NCBI GenBank assembly: GCA_963971285.1
Contig: OZ020252.1
Coordinates: 9,337,662 to 9,401,661 of the forward strand
Reading direction: 5' to 3'
Length of the DNA: 64,000 bases
Origin: Astropecten irregularis
Lineage: Eukaryota; Echinodermata; Asteroidea; Paxillosida; Astropectinidae
The notes beneath the pieces were generated by a model. The model was not told where the DNA came from. It ran no database searches and saw only the letters and a list, made by a program, of their open reading frames with translations. Below, piece after piece: positions 32,465 through 42,469 of this stretch. Numbering within the stretch: the stretch's first letter is position 1; every line of letters starts with the position of its first letter. A program made the translations under genes and the position numbers.

Positions 32465-32870
32465 TATAGCACTCCCTTCTGAACCCTTTGAAAAATCATA
32501 CATAGCACATGCCTTTACAGAAGTATGCAGTGGTAAACTGTATATGTACCGTAGCTTCGCATTCTGATGTACATTTACGTTGAGATCCAGTATTGAGTTG
32601 GCTTGCTGATCAATGTGCGATCTGTCAGTGAATCATCGACTAATGTATTTCACAAGCTCTTGGGGCCTTCCCAACTGTCCCAGACACCTATCTCAATACA
32701 TTCAATTAGGGTGTATTATATACCCCGGTGAATATGTCCTAGGTGAGTGAAGTCATTGCATAATTCATGCCTGCGTTTTCGCAATTTGGCACGGGTCGCG
32801 GTCGGAACTAGTAGGCAGTACATTGAGGACAGTATTCGGATGTCGATTGCAATGTGCCGATTGTTACGAA
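32465..32870. other. intronic, no feature recognised
   Basis: Unique-looking sequence with no exon or repeat family. Confidence 0.3.
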
Positions 32871-32983
32871 GGGCCTGTTTGTTTCGGCAGTGATTGTGCA
32901 GATCCATGTCTCATGCAGGATACGCTAAAATGGGATCTGGATCAGCAGGATCACTGATCTCATGCCTGACACAAACAGGCCCC
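32871..32983. mobile_element. family L MITE
   Basis: GGGCCTGTTTGTTTC at the left and CACAAACAGGCCCC at the right, with CATGCAGGATACGCTAAAATG inside. About 113 bp, related to 25383-25517 in inverted internal orientation. Confidence 0.75.
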
Positions 32984-33226
32984 ATATTGTAATACACAGA
33001 GTGGCTTCATCTTGTGCTTCTTCTGTACATCATGTACTGTATATAGTGGAATCTATCTGAAGCATCTTTCAAGCCAGCATTTGGAAAATTATGCCATTAC
33101 ATCTGTATTTAATAAAGGTAGTATCATACTTTGGTAAGAAACAAAAACAGAAATGTTCACAGATTTACATATAACTTACACTCAGGGTATGAAGATGGTG
33201 GTGGTACCCTCACAAAAATGTAAGCT

Positions 33227-33650
33227 TGCGGCAAGCTTGCCGCAAGCTCGTAATTAGATTGCCGCAAGCTTAACAGGCTTGCGGCAAGCTTGTATGAGAC
33301 TGCGCTTTTGCACGCAATCTACTCGCAAGCAAAATACACGCTTGCAAGCTTGCTGCAAGCTTGCGGCAAGCTTGCAGTAAGCGTGCAAGGCTTGTATGGG
33401 AATGACGCAAGCTTGCCCAAATATTCTGGAGCTTGCAGCAAGCTTGCACAAGCTTGCCTCAAGCTTGCACATGAAACAGTTAGCTTGCGCATGAATTTGC
33501 AAGCTTGCGGCAAGCTTGCACATGAAACGGTTAGCTTGCAGGAAGCTTGCGCATAAATGTGCAAGCTTGCGCATGAATTTGCAAGCTTGCGGCAAGCTTG
33601 CACATGAAACGGTTAGCTTGCAGGAAGCTTGCGCATAAATGTGCAATATT
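33227..33650. repeat. left subterminal array (AAGCTTGC units)
   Basis: Dense direct and inverted copies of GCAAGCTTGC, many spaced 11 bp apart. The word GCATGAATTTGCAAGCTTGC occurs at 33489 and again at 33571, so an 82-bp block has been tandemly duplicated inside the array. The open frames that run through this region reflect the repeat periodicity and do not indicate a gene. Confidence 0.85.
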
Positions 33651-33659
33651 GTGATGAGC

Positions 33660-34480
33660 TTGCAAAAGTACTTCCAATATTACATGTGCATAAGCTTATG
33701 AACATATACATGCATGTACTTGTAAAGATATGTTACATATTTTGAGTGGTAATAGACCGTGCCCCAACCAGGCAGAATTATCAAACACCCCTTTTTGTTT
33801 AATTACTTTGATAATGAATTAAGTTTGATTTTGAAAGTTTTCCCAGACAAAAAAAAGCAAGGAGTTAAAATTAAAAAGCAGGATTTGGTTCATTCAAGTT
33901 TAGATATGATCAACCTGGCCACTTAATTAATCAAGAGTTCTGCTAATTTCCTTCCTGTTCAACCTGGCACTTTAAGTTTTTAACACCATCAATTAGCTAG
34001 CCCTGCAAACATGCACAGAAATAATTAGTGCCAATGAAAAGTTAAGTTAATGTATTTTGAAGAGTGTCCCAAATTCTGTTGTCACAGGATTTAGAGAATT
34101 TTTTTTAAGCTCTAGCTACACATAATCTACTGATCTGTATATGGAGGAAGGCAAGTCACTGCAGCATGTCAGGCTGCATAAAGCAAGGGTTCAGTATTAC
34201 AATATATAATTCATGATTTGCCAAACCTTTGGATGTCCTTTTTTTGTGTGTTTTAAATTGCCAAGTGCCTTGTTATTGTATTCAACACTATTTATTATTA
34301 GTTAGGATTATTAGTCATTCATTTATAGGCTTTGTATTATTTTTGAAGATTTTTCCTTTAGGTCTTTTATTGAAAGAGCTTGCTCAGGTCATATGCATAT
34401 TCATTGTTTTAGCCAGCACAGTGTTTTCTTCCCATAGACCTGTGCACAAGAGGATTAGACAGTTAATGTAAACAAACTTA
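33660..34480. other. left core of the iteron element
   Basis: AT-rich, no recognised gene or second repeat. No transposase motif was seen in any frame. The + frame 34229-34471 is hydrophobic but unsupported. Confidence 0.35.
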
Positions 34481-34484
34481 TCTT

Positions 34485-35600
34485 AGGAATGTCACAGGTG
34501 TCAAGTGACCACACTATGACCTCTGGTATGCCACATGTGTACTAGTAGCCATTTTGTCAGCACAGTACACTGTTATAACACAAAGTCAACGTTTTCTTCT
34601 TCCTAATTCACCCTGTTTGAGACCATTTAGAGACCACAATTTGGTAAGCTAACTTTTCTTTATATTTCTTTATTGTTTGATAGTAACTTTGATTATAGTT
34701 TTGGCCATGTTTTGACCATTATTTCAAGTGATTTTAGCCATACTTTTGTTTGGATACTTTGTCTTTGAGTTTTTTATGTGTAAATGTATTGTGGAAATTT
34801 GCATTTGTTATGTACACGAAGACAAGTTGTCTTATTGTTTTTTTCTCTTCTGTATTATTATATTACAGATAGTTATCTGAATCACATGTGCCACTACAGT
34901 CAAGTGACTCCCTGTTTCGTCATTCGGTGGTACATTGGTTGAGAATGTAGGCCTACATCTTTTTGAAAGGACCTTTCTGTGGACGTGGGTGGATGTAACC
35001 ATGGAGGAAGGCACAGAAGTTCGTCGGACCGAAAGTCCTCGACCCACAGTCATCGCAGTCATGGCAGTTCCATAACTTTGATGAGTAGCTTGGCAAGACA
35101 GAAGAAGCTGGAGCTAGCCAAGTAAGAGGCACAGCTGAAGCAAGTAAAGCTAGAGGAGTTGCAGGAGACCACCAAGGCCAGGTTGAAGCAATGAGGATAG
35201 AGAGGTATAAAAAGCTGGAATAACTACAGCTCGAGAAGCAACTGGCTGAGAGTGAGACACGGGCAGTTATGTAGGCAATAGATGCAGAAACGTCAGATGA
35301 CTACACTTCTGTGACATCGCACTCAACAGATATCACCGCCAACAAGAGTGAACACATGCAGATATTTCTCAACTCACAAGATCTAAGAGATTTCTCTGAT
35401 TTTCTGGAGAAAGTCCATGCAGCACTAGCCACCATACCTCCATGTAGCCTGGGAGTGCTCGACTATGCCAGCGAGAACGCAACACCTTATCGAGAAGTTG
35501 CCATTCAATCTTGAGACCAAATGGCTGGACAATATTGACTTCTGGAGGCAGCTACCATGGCCAGGACGCCTACCCCCCATTCACAGAGTTTGTGAGGTTA
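34485..35600 (+). mobile_element. BEL/Pao-like LTR retroelement fossil (gag-like part)
   Basis: A stretch from about 34940 to 35600 encodes a Ser/Arg-rich then Lys/Gln/Glu-rich helical region and a following segment with the DLRDFSDFLEK type of motif seen near the N-terminus of BEL/Pao gag-like proteins. It is broken in several places and is clearly an old, inactive fragment. The 34485-34935 part could be a remnant of the 5' terminal region (it opens TGTCACAGG), but no matching second terminal repeat is present. No protease, reverse transcriptase or integrase part was seen. It lies wholly within the iteron element. Confidence 0.5.
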
Positions 35601-35736
35601 AGGTTTTAAGAATTTAAGAATTTCAGGTTTTTTATATACCTGCTGTGTACAAAAGTTCAGTACAAAAGTACAAACAATTTCAGCGTTTTCCTTGGTGTTT
35701 TTAGATTTTTTGTTCGTGTGGCCACTCATATCCCTG
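35600..35736. mobile_element. family Z MITE, left-truncated
   Basis: GAATTTCAGGTTTTTTATA, CCTGCTGTGTACAAAAG, TTCCTTGGTGTTTTTAGATTT and the right end GGCCACTCATATCCCTG match 62696-62869. It has a hAT-like CAGGG-type terminus (as complement) at the right. It sits inside the iteron element next to the fossil. Confidence 0.6.
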
Positions 35737-35874
35737 TAAATGTGAACAAGTGCTTCAATAAATTTGTTGAAAACTTTATTATAATAAAATTGCCCAGAGT
35801 TTCATTGCAGTTAAAATCTTTATAGAGTATTTTCTCCACCTGTTTACGGCCCTGCAAGTTATGTATGATGTTGA

Positions 35875-36297
35875 GGTAAGCTTGCCTGCATGCTTGCCGT
35901 AGGCTTGTCGCAAGCTTATCGCAGGCTTGTCGCAGGCTTGTCGCAAGCTTGCCTGCATGCTTGCCGCAGGCTTGTCGCAAGCTTGCCGCAGGCTTGCCGC
36001 AAGCTTGCCGCAGGCTTGCCGCAAGCTTGCCGCAGGCTTGTCGCAAGCTTGCCGCAGGCTTGTCGCAGGCTTGTCGCAAGCTTGCCTGCATGCTTGTCGC
36101 AGGCTTGTCGCAAGCTTGTTGCAGGCTTGCCGCAAGCTTGCGGTAAGCTTGCCCTAATTTACATATTTGAAACCGTGCAAGGTTGCGCGCAAGCTTGCGC
36201 GCAAGCTTGCGGCAAGCTTGCAGACAAGGTTGCGGCAAGCTTGCAGACAAGCTTGCGTGCAAGCTTGCACGCAATCTTGCGGCAAGCTTACATATAT
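35875..36297. repeat. right subterminal array (AAGCTTGC units)
   Basis: Regular 11-bp units alternate AAGCTTGCCGC and AGGCTTGTCGC, then give way to GCGCGCAAGCTTGC-rich sequence near the end. About 18 AAGCTT words. Because 33 bp is 11 codons, every frame stays open and yields 11-residue repeats; these frames are artefacts of periodicity. Confidence 0.85.
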
Positions 36298-36404
36298 TTT
36301 CGTAAGGGTAGAAACATACCGTTAAAATTTTTCTACCTGAAATGGTGTATTTATCCAGAAATTAGTCAAACAACGGCCGAAAATCTTTTAGATCTTTTAA
36401 ATGT

Positions 36405-38868
36405 GGGAACATTGTTTTCAGATATATTTATCTTTGGTCAATCTCAATTCTTTGTGCATTTCTCTCTTTTTTTGAATTCATAGCTTTTTTGAAGCACCAT
36501 GTGACAGAATGTGGCATTACTAGCTGCTTCTCTTGATAATAGAATTCACTTCCTGCCTTTAAAGAATATCCCGTCTGTGTTGGTCGCATCTAATCAATAT
36601 GCGTCCCGAGAATCAAGCCTGATCGATACCTTGCAGCCCAATTTACTGGCAAGTAGGCCAAATTGTCCAATTTAGCCACCAAAGTAAATATACCGTTGGT
36701 CATTAGAGAAATGACGGCCTGACGGGAGGGGCAAAAATCAGACCGTTTCTCTGGAAAAAGTCACGCTCAGGCACGATCATTCTGTTGGTGGCACTTTCCT
36801 ATATAGCTGAACTGGCGGAGAGGTTGAAAATGCTGAGAGCAAATACTAGTTTGGGTCATACATGTACATGTACATCTAGGAAAGAACTGTTGAGATTCGC
36901 ACGTCTCAGACTAAAAGCATTCTAGAATCAGGTGAAAAAAACATAAAACGATTTTCCACCTGGCCTCACGAATCCTGCCTAGTGAAGAAGTTTGTTTTAT
37001 AGTTCAGGATTAGTTAAAGAAAATCTGTTGGTCTCCAATTTCTATGTCCTCTTTAATCTCTTTCTTTGACTTATTCTGCAATTGTTGGCTTGTCTGCATA
37101 AGCAAAAAGCCTTTGTTTTTGTTCTGTTATTTTTTTGGTCTTCTTCCTCTTCTTGTCGCCAAAATTCCCATAGACTTTGCACATGAACATTGTAGACCCA
37201 ACTTATGGTCACTTTTAAACAATCGATCTTAACCAAATTTGGTCCAAGTCAAGTCCCTAACTCCCTATAGTGAAGATATGCTGGTTTTGTGGGTTTTCTT
37301 GTTGGGCATTTCCATTTTTTTGTAATTTTTGTAATGTAAGTTACCTTTTTTTTGCATAATTTTTGCATGCATTGCAAGGAATACTTGCTGATTCCAATAA
37401 ACATTTTAAATTTTTTTTTAAATAGGAGTCTATCAAGAATGATCAAGGAATAGGTCAGAGTCACTTATCAGGTAACTTACGTTACCATGGAATTGCCCTG
37501 ATCAATTGTCTTGTTTCCTATTCACACCTTAACTGGAGCTAGCTAGTTGCAGCCTATTATGGGCAACTTGTATTGATTATCCCTAAATATGCATACCAAA
37601 TGGTTTTCCTTTGTGAATTGTGGTATCAATATCACAATACACCTCCGCAATATACGTTAGTTATAAACCTTAGTAATACTTGGTTTTTGCTTCAGGTCCC
37701 CCTGTGGGGTGGTAATGTCTTTCAGTTTTTGTGGTAAGAATAGAATGTTAGTTTAAAAGCAAAAAAAACTAAACAAATTGAGTTAAAAATCAGGTGTTGC
37801 AGACTTTAGTGCCCGAAGTTGCATTAACGGCACAACAACAATTTTCTGCAAAGCTGAATTATTTGGCCCCATCCAACTCGGAAACAAATTGTACTAGCCT
37901 CATACTGCAAAGTCCATAATTTGCAACTTGTCGCCTGGGTCCATTTCAGTTTATATAAAGATGTCACGTCATATGTCAGCTCTGAATGTTTGGCTATAAA
38001 CTCCCTCATAATATTAGGATGAATGGGACTGACCGGTCTTACATGTATATATATATAATCATACAGTTGGCGTCAAATCAACTCTGAGCACTGAAGAACA
38101 TTGTCAATATTGATTCTGGGGAGATCGTCTGATCCAAGAGGCTGTATGCTCCTCATCATCTTTTTCCCTGGCTCATCTTTTGACTCTCACAGTCTCAACA
38201 ACTTGCAGTTATTTGCAGAGCTCCTATATCACAAAGACCAGATGATACTTTGCTCCAATTGGACTGTGACGGATCATGAAGACTCAGGAATGATGAGGTG
38301 TATATGACTGGCATTCATTGCATGCACATTGTCAGATTTATAAAAAAAAATCACAACATGCCTCGGACACCAAATGGTTGCCACTCGTATAACAACAAAT
38401 ATGCATGTATGTGGAACGATCGACCAGTTTTTATTTTGCCATTCAAATGCCATCGATGTTTATAGCTTGAGGCTCTGAACGCGGTACTTGAGGGGTAGAT
38501 GGGGCATTCTATATCCAACATGTCCACTGGCCTTGAATATGCATTATAATATTGCATGATATTAAAAATTGAGTTGATAGGGGTAGGTTGGGGGGAAGTG
38601 TCACTACGTGCTTACGGTGCTTTATGATTCGGTCTGAAATTGTTGCATATTGGCACACTGTGGCACGGCCTAGTTGAATTAATTAATTTATTAATGTGGA
38701 AGTTGCACTAGTCGTTAACACGCCAGGTGTGTTGGTTCCCACATCCATTGTTAACATCACATTCCATACGTCTGAAGAAATCGTTTGAAATAAAGTGCTA
38801 CACTGTACACAGTACATATAGCAAAACTCACTCGATTCTCTTTCATCTTTGGTTGTGTTAGAGACACG
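36405..38868. other. long intronic unique block
   Basis: No repeat family recognised over about 2.4 kb. 36590-36840 is complex and GC-balanced and is a possible conserved noncoding block. TATATATATATAA lies near 38045. Open frames here are short and without domains. Confidence 0.35.
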
Positions 38869-38870
38869 CA

Positions 38871-39012
38871 ATGGGAGACTTTTGAGACGTTGGTGGCAGC
38901 AGATCGAAGCCTCTTTTTGCTAGCTCTGAGCATGCACATGCAATTATGAGCATGCGCTCATTGTTGTATGCGTGCGCTCTCAAGTTGAAGACCCAGCTCC
39001 AAAGTCTCCCAT
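38871..39012. mobile_element. family O MITE
   Basis: TGGGAGACTTTTGAGAC at the left and AAAGTCTCCCA at the right are inverted ends. The interior has GAGCATGC alternations and TGCGCTC motifs. About 140 bp; a second copy lies at 62150-62297. Confidence 0.7.
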
Positions 39013-39062
39013 GGATTCAATTTTAGTTTGTTGGGCTTCCATCACACAAGCCAAAAGGGCTT

Positions 39063-39235
39063 CCCACTCGAGCTATTTATAGAATACGCCCTTTGTTATC
39101 GATAGCTATACATGTAGTTACCCGGATGTTCGGACAAATATCACAACGTTAAGTGTAAGTTAATGGGGCAACGTGTAACTTGTTTGTCCAAATTTCTGAA
39201 TGTGACGTCACAAGTTTGCCACAAAGTTCTTACAG
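39063..39235. mobile_element. family N MITE, inverted copy
   Basis: CTCGAGCTATTTATAGAATA, ATCGATAGCTAT, CCCGGATGTTCGGACAAA and AATGTGACGTCAC match the complement of 4105-4275. The terminal GGGCTCCAC word is eroded. Confidence 0.65.
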
Positions 39236-39239
39236 AACG

Positions 39240-39815
39240 TTGCGATAAAACTTTACACCAAAACTAGCCTTCTGAAATCCTCAAATTTAAGAAACAAACA
39301 TATAGACGACCCCAGCAAACAAATAGAAAAAAAGGTCAGTGCACGTCTTTAACCATTTGCAGATCTGGAAGGCCCACGTATATTTTCAGTGTCTTTCCCG
39401 ACTTTCCGCTTCACCCACGCAGTCAGGTTTTGTACATGTAAAAATTTCAGGTTTTTTTTTTTCCCACCTAAAATTGTTGTCACTTCCCTTTGCAAACTGA
39501 TCAATTCGTAAGTGCCAACTTTGCTCGAGGCACTCCAGTTTTGTCTCAACATTCCTCCACAGATCAACCGCCTATCAAGCTTTTAGCGTTTCCAGACTCA
39601 GTCAGTTGTTTTGCAGGCAGCACAGTGTAGATCTTGCTATCTGTTTCTGTTCTGTAAGCATGATTTTTATCTGAAAACAAATATAGATATATTTGGGTTT
39701 GTAAAATGAGCACAAAATACAACAGAGATGGTGAAACAAAAGGGATGGATTTTACAGAGTACAGAGGAAGAACAGATGGGATTAGTGTGCTTTAGGGTCT
39801 GATGGTTTAACGCGC
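39240..39815. other. intronic, no feature recognised
   Basis: Unique-looking; nothing assigned. Confidence 0.3.
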
Positions 39816-39816
39816 A

Positions 39817-39902
39817 AGATCACGCATCTATGCGGTGAGTCCATAGAGAAAGGATGCGTCTTAACTCTGCGACGCGTCGTAAGTTTTATGAAATTGGCCC
39901 CA
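39817..39902. mobile_element. family K MITE fragment
   Basis: GCATCTATGCGGTGAGTCCATAG, GGATGCGTCTTAACTCTGCG, ACGCGTCG and TTTTATGAAATTGGCCCC match the complement of the full copy at 51635-51786. The other end is missing. Confidence 0.65.
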
Positions 39903-39904
39903 TA

Positions 39905-40478
39905 CAGTTGTGATTTCCTCTTCAATATTAGCAAGGTTAGATTTGTGTAAAGAGGGCAGGGCTTTGATTTTTGAGGGAAATTATATGGGGATCTGAAAAT
40001 AATGCTTGTGGACTAAACTAATGCACACTAACCCTAGACAGTTATCAGTTTGTTGGTATTGCTTTTTCAAATGGTAGTTTTGAGGGACAAACAAGATGAG
40101 GGAATGAAGCAATTCAATATAACAGTTATACATGATATATACATACATGTACAGTGTACATCATACTATGCAATATATGCATAATGATTATGATATGCAT
40201 GCATGAAGTGTATGTGAATTGCATTGTGTACCATGTATGTAGGTATACACTGTACAGTATACTTGTATCATTTGTTTCACAGCTTCGTCTTCATGTACAA
40301 ACTGCCGCATAAACACGTCCCTAATGATCACAGTGAAATTAATGTGAAGAAAACAGTTTTCAGCAGAGTCTTATATATAGGTTTTGTGACTGTGAATCTT
40401 GCTAAATTTAAGATTAGTGACTTCATTACCTTTCAAAATGATGAAAAGGTGTGATTTTTAATTCTTTTCACTCGAGTA
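39905..40478. other. intronic, ACATGTA/ATGCAT-rich
   Basis: Contains TATATACATACATGTACAG-type short repeats around 40135-40260. Nothing else recognised. Confidence 0.3.
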
Positions 40479-40803
40479 GGTTATATCATACTTTGGTTTT
40501 TGTCAAAGAAATACAGATTTATGGGCAAAAATATCAAGGAAGATACATTAACAGTCATCTGTGAAAATTTCAGTCCCATACGGTGCCCACTTTTTGAGGA
40601 AATAATGAAAAATAGCCACTTTATTTCTCAAGTCTTGTCTCTCAAGTTTTTCTTCCAATTATGGTCACTGGTTTTACTAGGATAGGTTTTGCTGGATAAA
40701 TACAGCATTTCAAGCAGAAAGAATTGAACGGTGTGTTTCTACCATCACCATCTTTATACCCTGTAAGTTATAGTTAAATCGGTGAAGATTTCTGTTTGGT
40801 TCC
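40479..40803 (-). mobile_element. family A MITE
   Basis: From GGTTATATCATACTTTGG to GAAGATTTCTGTTTGGTTCC. Left TTAA and right terminal repeat are lost. Internal blocks are intact. Confidence 0.84.
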
Positions 40804-40804
40804 A

Positions 40805-41437
40805 TGTATCGCGAAGCATGCAAAACACGATCAAGTCAAAGATTAACTACCCCGGTACCTAAACGTATATTTCATCCGGTAATATAAGGCTTTTAGTCAA
40901 TCCCCTACGGCTCCTGACTTCTCAATCAACCTTACCCGTAGCTTGTTTATCATTTTAGCGTGGAGTAAATCCCTCTCATCCCCAGTGGTCTCATTAACGT
41001 TTCATGGCAGGTGGTGTCAGACTCTCGTTATTCTTGCCGTAATCTCATCTTGCAATCGCAGATCGAGCAAACAAAAAAATCAAAGAGAAAGAAAAGGAAA
41101 GAAAGCAAATTATCAGATTTCTGTCCAAAGATGGAGACTGTGATTGATCAAACAAATTTGACGGAAAAACAATTTAATTAAAAATAAATCCTTCCCCTTT
41201 CGCCCCATGAAAAAAAATTAAATCTGTATAATTGCGAGTTAGGCAATGGTCTGCACTTCTGTGAATTATCAGGGAAAGATACTGTGCTGCATGTAGAAAG
41301 GGTAAAAGATTTTGAATTAACTCGGTACACAAGCGTATTATGTGCATGTGTACATGTACTGTGCATGTGTACACAGTATTAAGCAGAGGTGTATCGTACT
41401 ACAATGCATATCTTCTATGGTTGTTTGACTTGTACAA
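40805..41437. other. intronic unique block
   Basis: 40830-41065 is complex and balanced, without repeats. Nothing assigned. A purine-rich run follows at 41075-41110. Confidence 0.35.
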
Positions 41438-41438
41438 C

Positions 41439-42217
41439 ACCTGGGCCCAATTTCATGAAATCCATTATTTTTGTGCTTACTGACACTGCTTTGCGTGAAG
41501 TATATTTTATGGAATCTGTAAGCAAGATTTTCGGTTAGCGAAGAATTTCTTGGGTAACCGTGATTATAGGCCTTTTCACACGATATCTCCTTTTCGATCC
41601 ATGTTGAAACCAACCCAGATCCATTCCAGTTCAGCCCGGCAAGTTTTTGAACTTGATCGAAGAGACACAACGTTCACACTACGTTTATGGTGAACCGGTT
41701 CTTACAACACAGATCACGGCGCAAAATGCAGTTTGGAAACGGGTTGAGATTTTCAACCCTGCTCCCTACCAGGGTTGATTTCGATCCGGTTCGGCCTAAT
41801 TCCTACCCGGGTTGGCTCGGGGTTGAAACCTGGGCCCAATTTCATGGAATCCGTTATTTTTGTGCTTACGGGCACTGCTTTGCGTGAAATCTATTTTATG
41901 GAATCCGTAAGCAAGATTTTCGGTTAGCGAAGAATTTCTTGGGTAACTGTGATTATAGGTCTTTTCACACGATATCTCCTTTTCGATCCATGTTGAAACC
42001 AGCCCAGATCCATTCCAGTTCAGCCCGGCAAGTTTTTGAACTTGATCGAAGAGACACAACGTTCACACTACGTTTATGGTGAACCGGTTCTTACAACACA
42101 GATCACGGCGCAAAATGCAGTTTGGAAACGGGTTGAGATTTTCAACCCTGCTCCCTACCAGGGTTGATTTCGATCCGGTTCGGCCTAATTCCTACCCGGG
42201 TTGGCTCGGGGTTGAAA
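41439..42217. repeat. 389-bp tandem duplication inside nested elements
   Basis: Unit 1 is about 41439-41827 and unit 2 about 41828-42217; both begin CTGGGCCCAATTTCATG and end GGCTCGGGGTTGAAA. By eye about ten differences occur, all in the first half of the unit; the last 200 bp look identical. Confidence 0.82.
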
Positions 42218-42468
42218 ATGTTCAAGTGTGAAAAGGGTTGGAAAAAATCTCGGGGTTCGATCCGGTTCCAACCCCGAGATTTTGGATAGTGTGAAAAGCC
42301 CATATTTTCTGCTATCGTGCTGTCATATGCATTCTGTAGAAAAACCTTGCTCACTGTTACCAAAAAGAAAACTCTCCCGTGAAATACGCTAACTGTAACT
42401 AAAGAAAGTCTGCTAATGTAAGCGCAGAATGTTTGCGTACGGTAATGGATTTCATGAAATTGGGCCCT
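41443..42468. mobile_element. family H MITE containing a nested, duplicated insertion
   Basis: Outer ends GGGCCCAATTTCATGAAAT (41443) and ATTTCATGAAATTGGGCCC (to 42468). The H interior continues at about 42301 with TTTTCTGCTATCGTGCTGTC and GTATTTCACGGGAG-type blocks as complements. A family V element sits inside it, and the H-left plus V-left segment is tandemly duplicated. Confidence 0.75.
41569..42300. mobile_element. family V element, TTTTCACAC ends
   Basis: Left end GGCCTTTTCACACGATATC, right end GGATAGTGTGAAAAGCC. The interior has GGGTTG/CAACCC-type words (CCCGGGTTGGCTCGGGGTTG, CGGTTCCAACCCCGAG) that can pair. The element is lengthened by the tandem duplication. Confidence 0.65.
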
Positions 42469-42469
42469 G

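Larger units (their letters stand above)
33207..36308. mobile_element. TIR transposon with 11-bp subterminal arrays
   Basis: Inserted at a TA in a family A MITE, with TA at 33205-33206 and 36309-36310. The terminal inverted repeats run CCCTCACAAAAAT...GTAAGCTTGCGGCAAGC at the left and, reverse-complemented, CCCTTACGAAAAT...GTAAGCTTGCCGCAAG at the right. Inside each end lies an array of roughly 420 bp made of the unit AAGCTTGCSGC and relatives, with about 18 AAGCTT words on each side by hand count. The core (33660-35870) holds no intact transposase gene that I can recognise, but it does hold a broken BEL/Pao-like fossil. The TA target fits Tc1/mariner-like or ISL2EU-like families; the end sequence alone does not decide. 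It is probably non-autonomous. Confidence 0.78.
33115..36402 (+). mobile_element. family A MITE split by the 3.1-kb iteron element
   Basis: The left part (33115-33206) has AGGTAGTATCATACTTTGG, CAGAAATGTTCACAGATTT and TATGAAGATGGTGGTGGTA. The right part (36309-36402) resumes exactly with TAGAAACATACCGTTAAAA and runs to CGGCCGAAAATCTTTTAG, then stops. The insertion at 33207-36308 lies between them; the right third of the MITE is lost. Confidence 0.82.

Noticed and set aside
33254-33646. 130-codon minus-strand open frame rich in Ala, Cys, Lys and Leu
   Set aside because: Also lies wholly in the iteron array and reflects the repeat unit; no protein domain.
33227-33650. CRISPR-like array
   Set aside because: Units are about 11 bp, palindromic, without unique spacers of even length, and the context is a eukaryotic transposon.
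34229-34471. Hydrophobic 80-codon frame as a membrane protein of the iteron element
   Set aside because: T-rich sequence gives hydrophobic residues by default; no motif and no homologous second copy here.
35726-36483. Long open frames (up to about 197 codons) with 11-residue repeats on both strands
   Set aside because: They run through the 11-bp subterminal array; 33 bp equals 11 codons and the unit has no stop in any frame, so the open frames are a by-product of periodicity.
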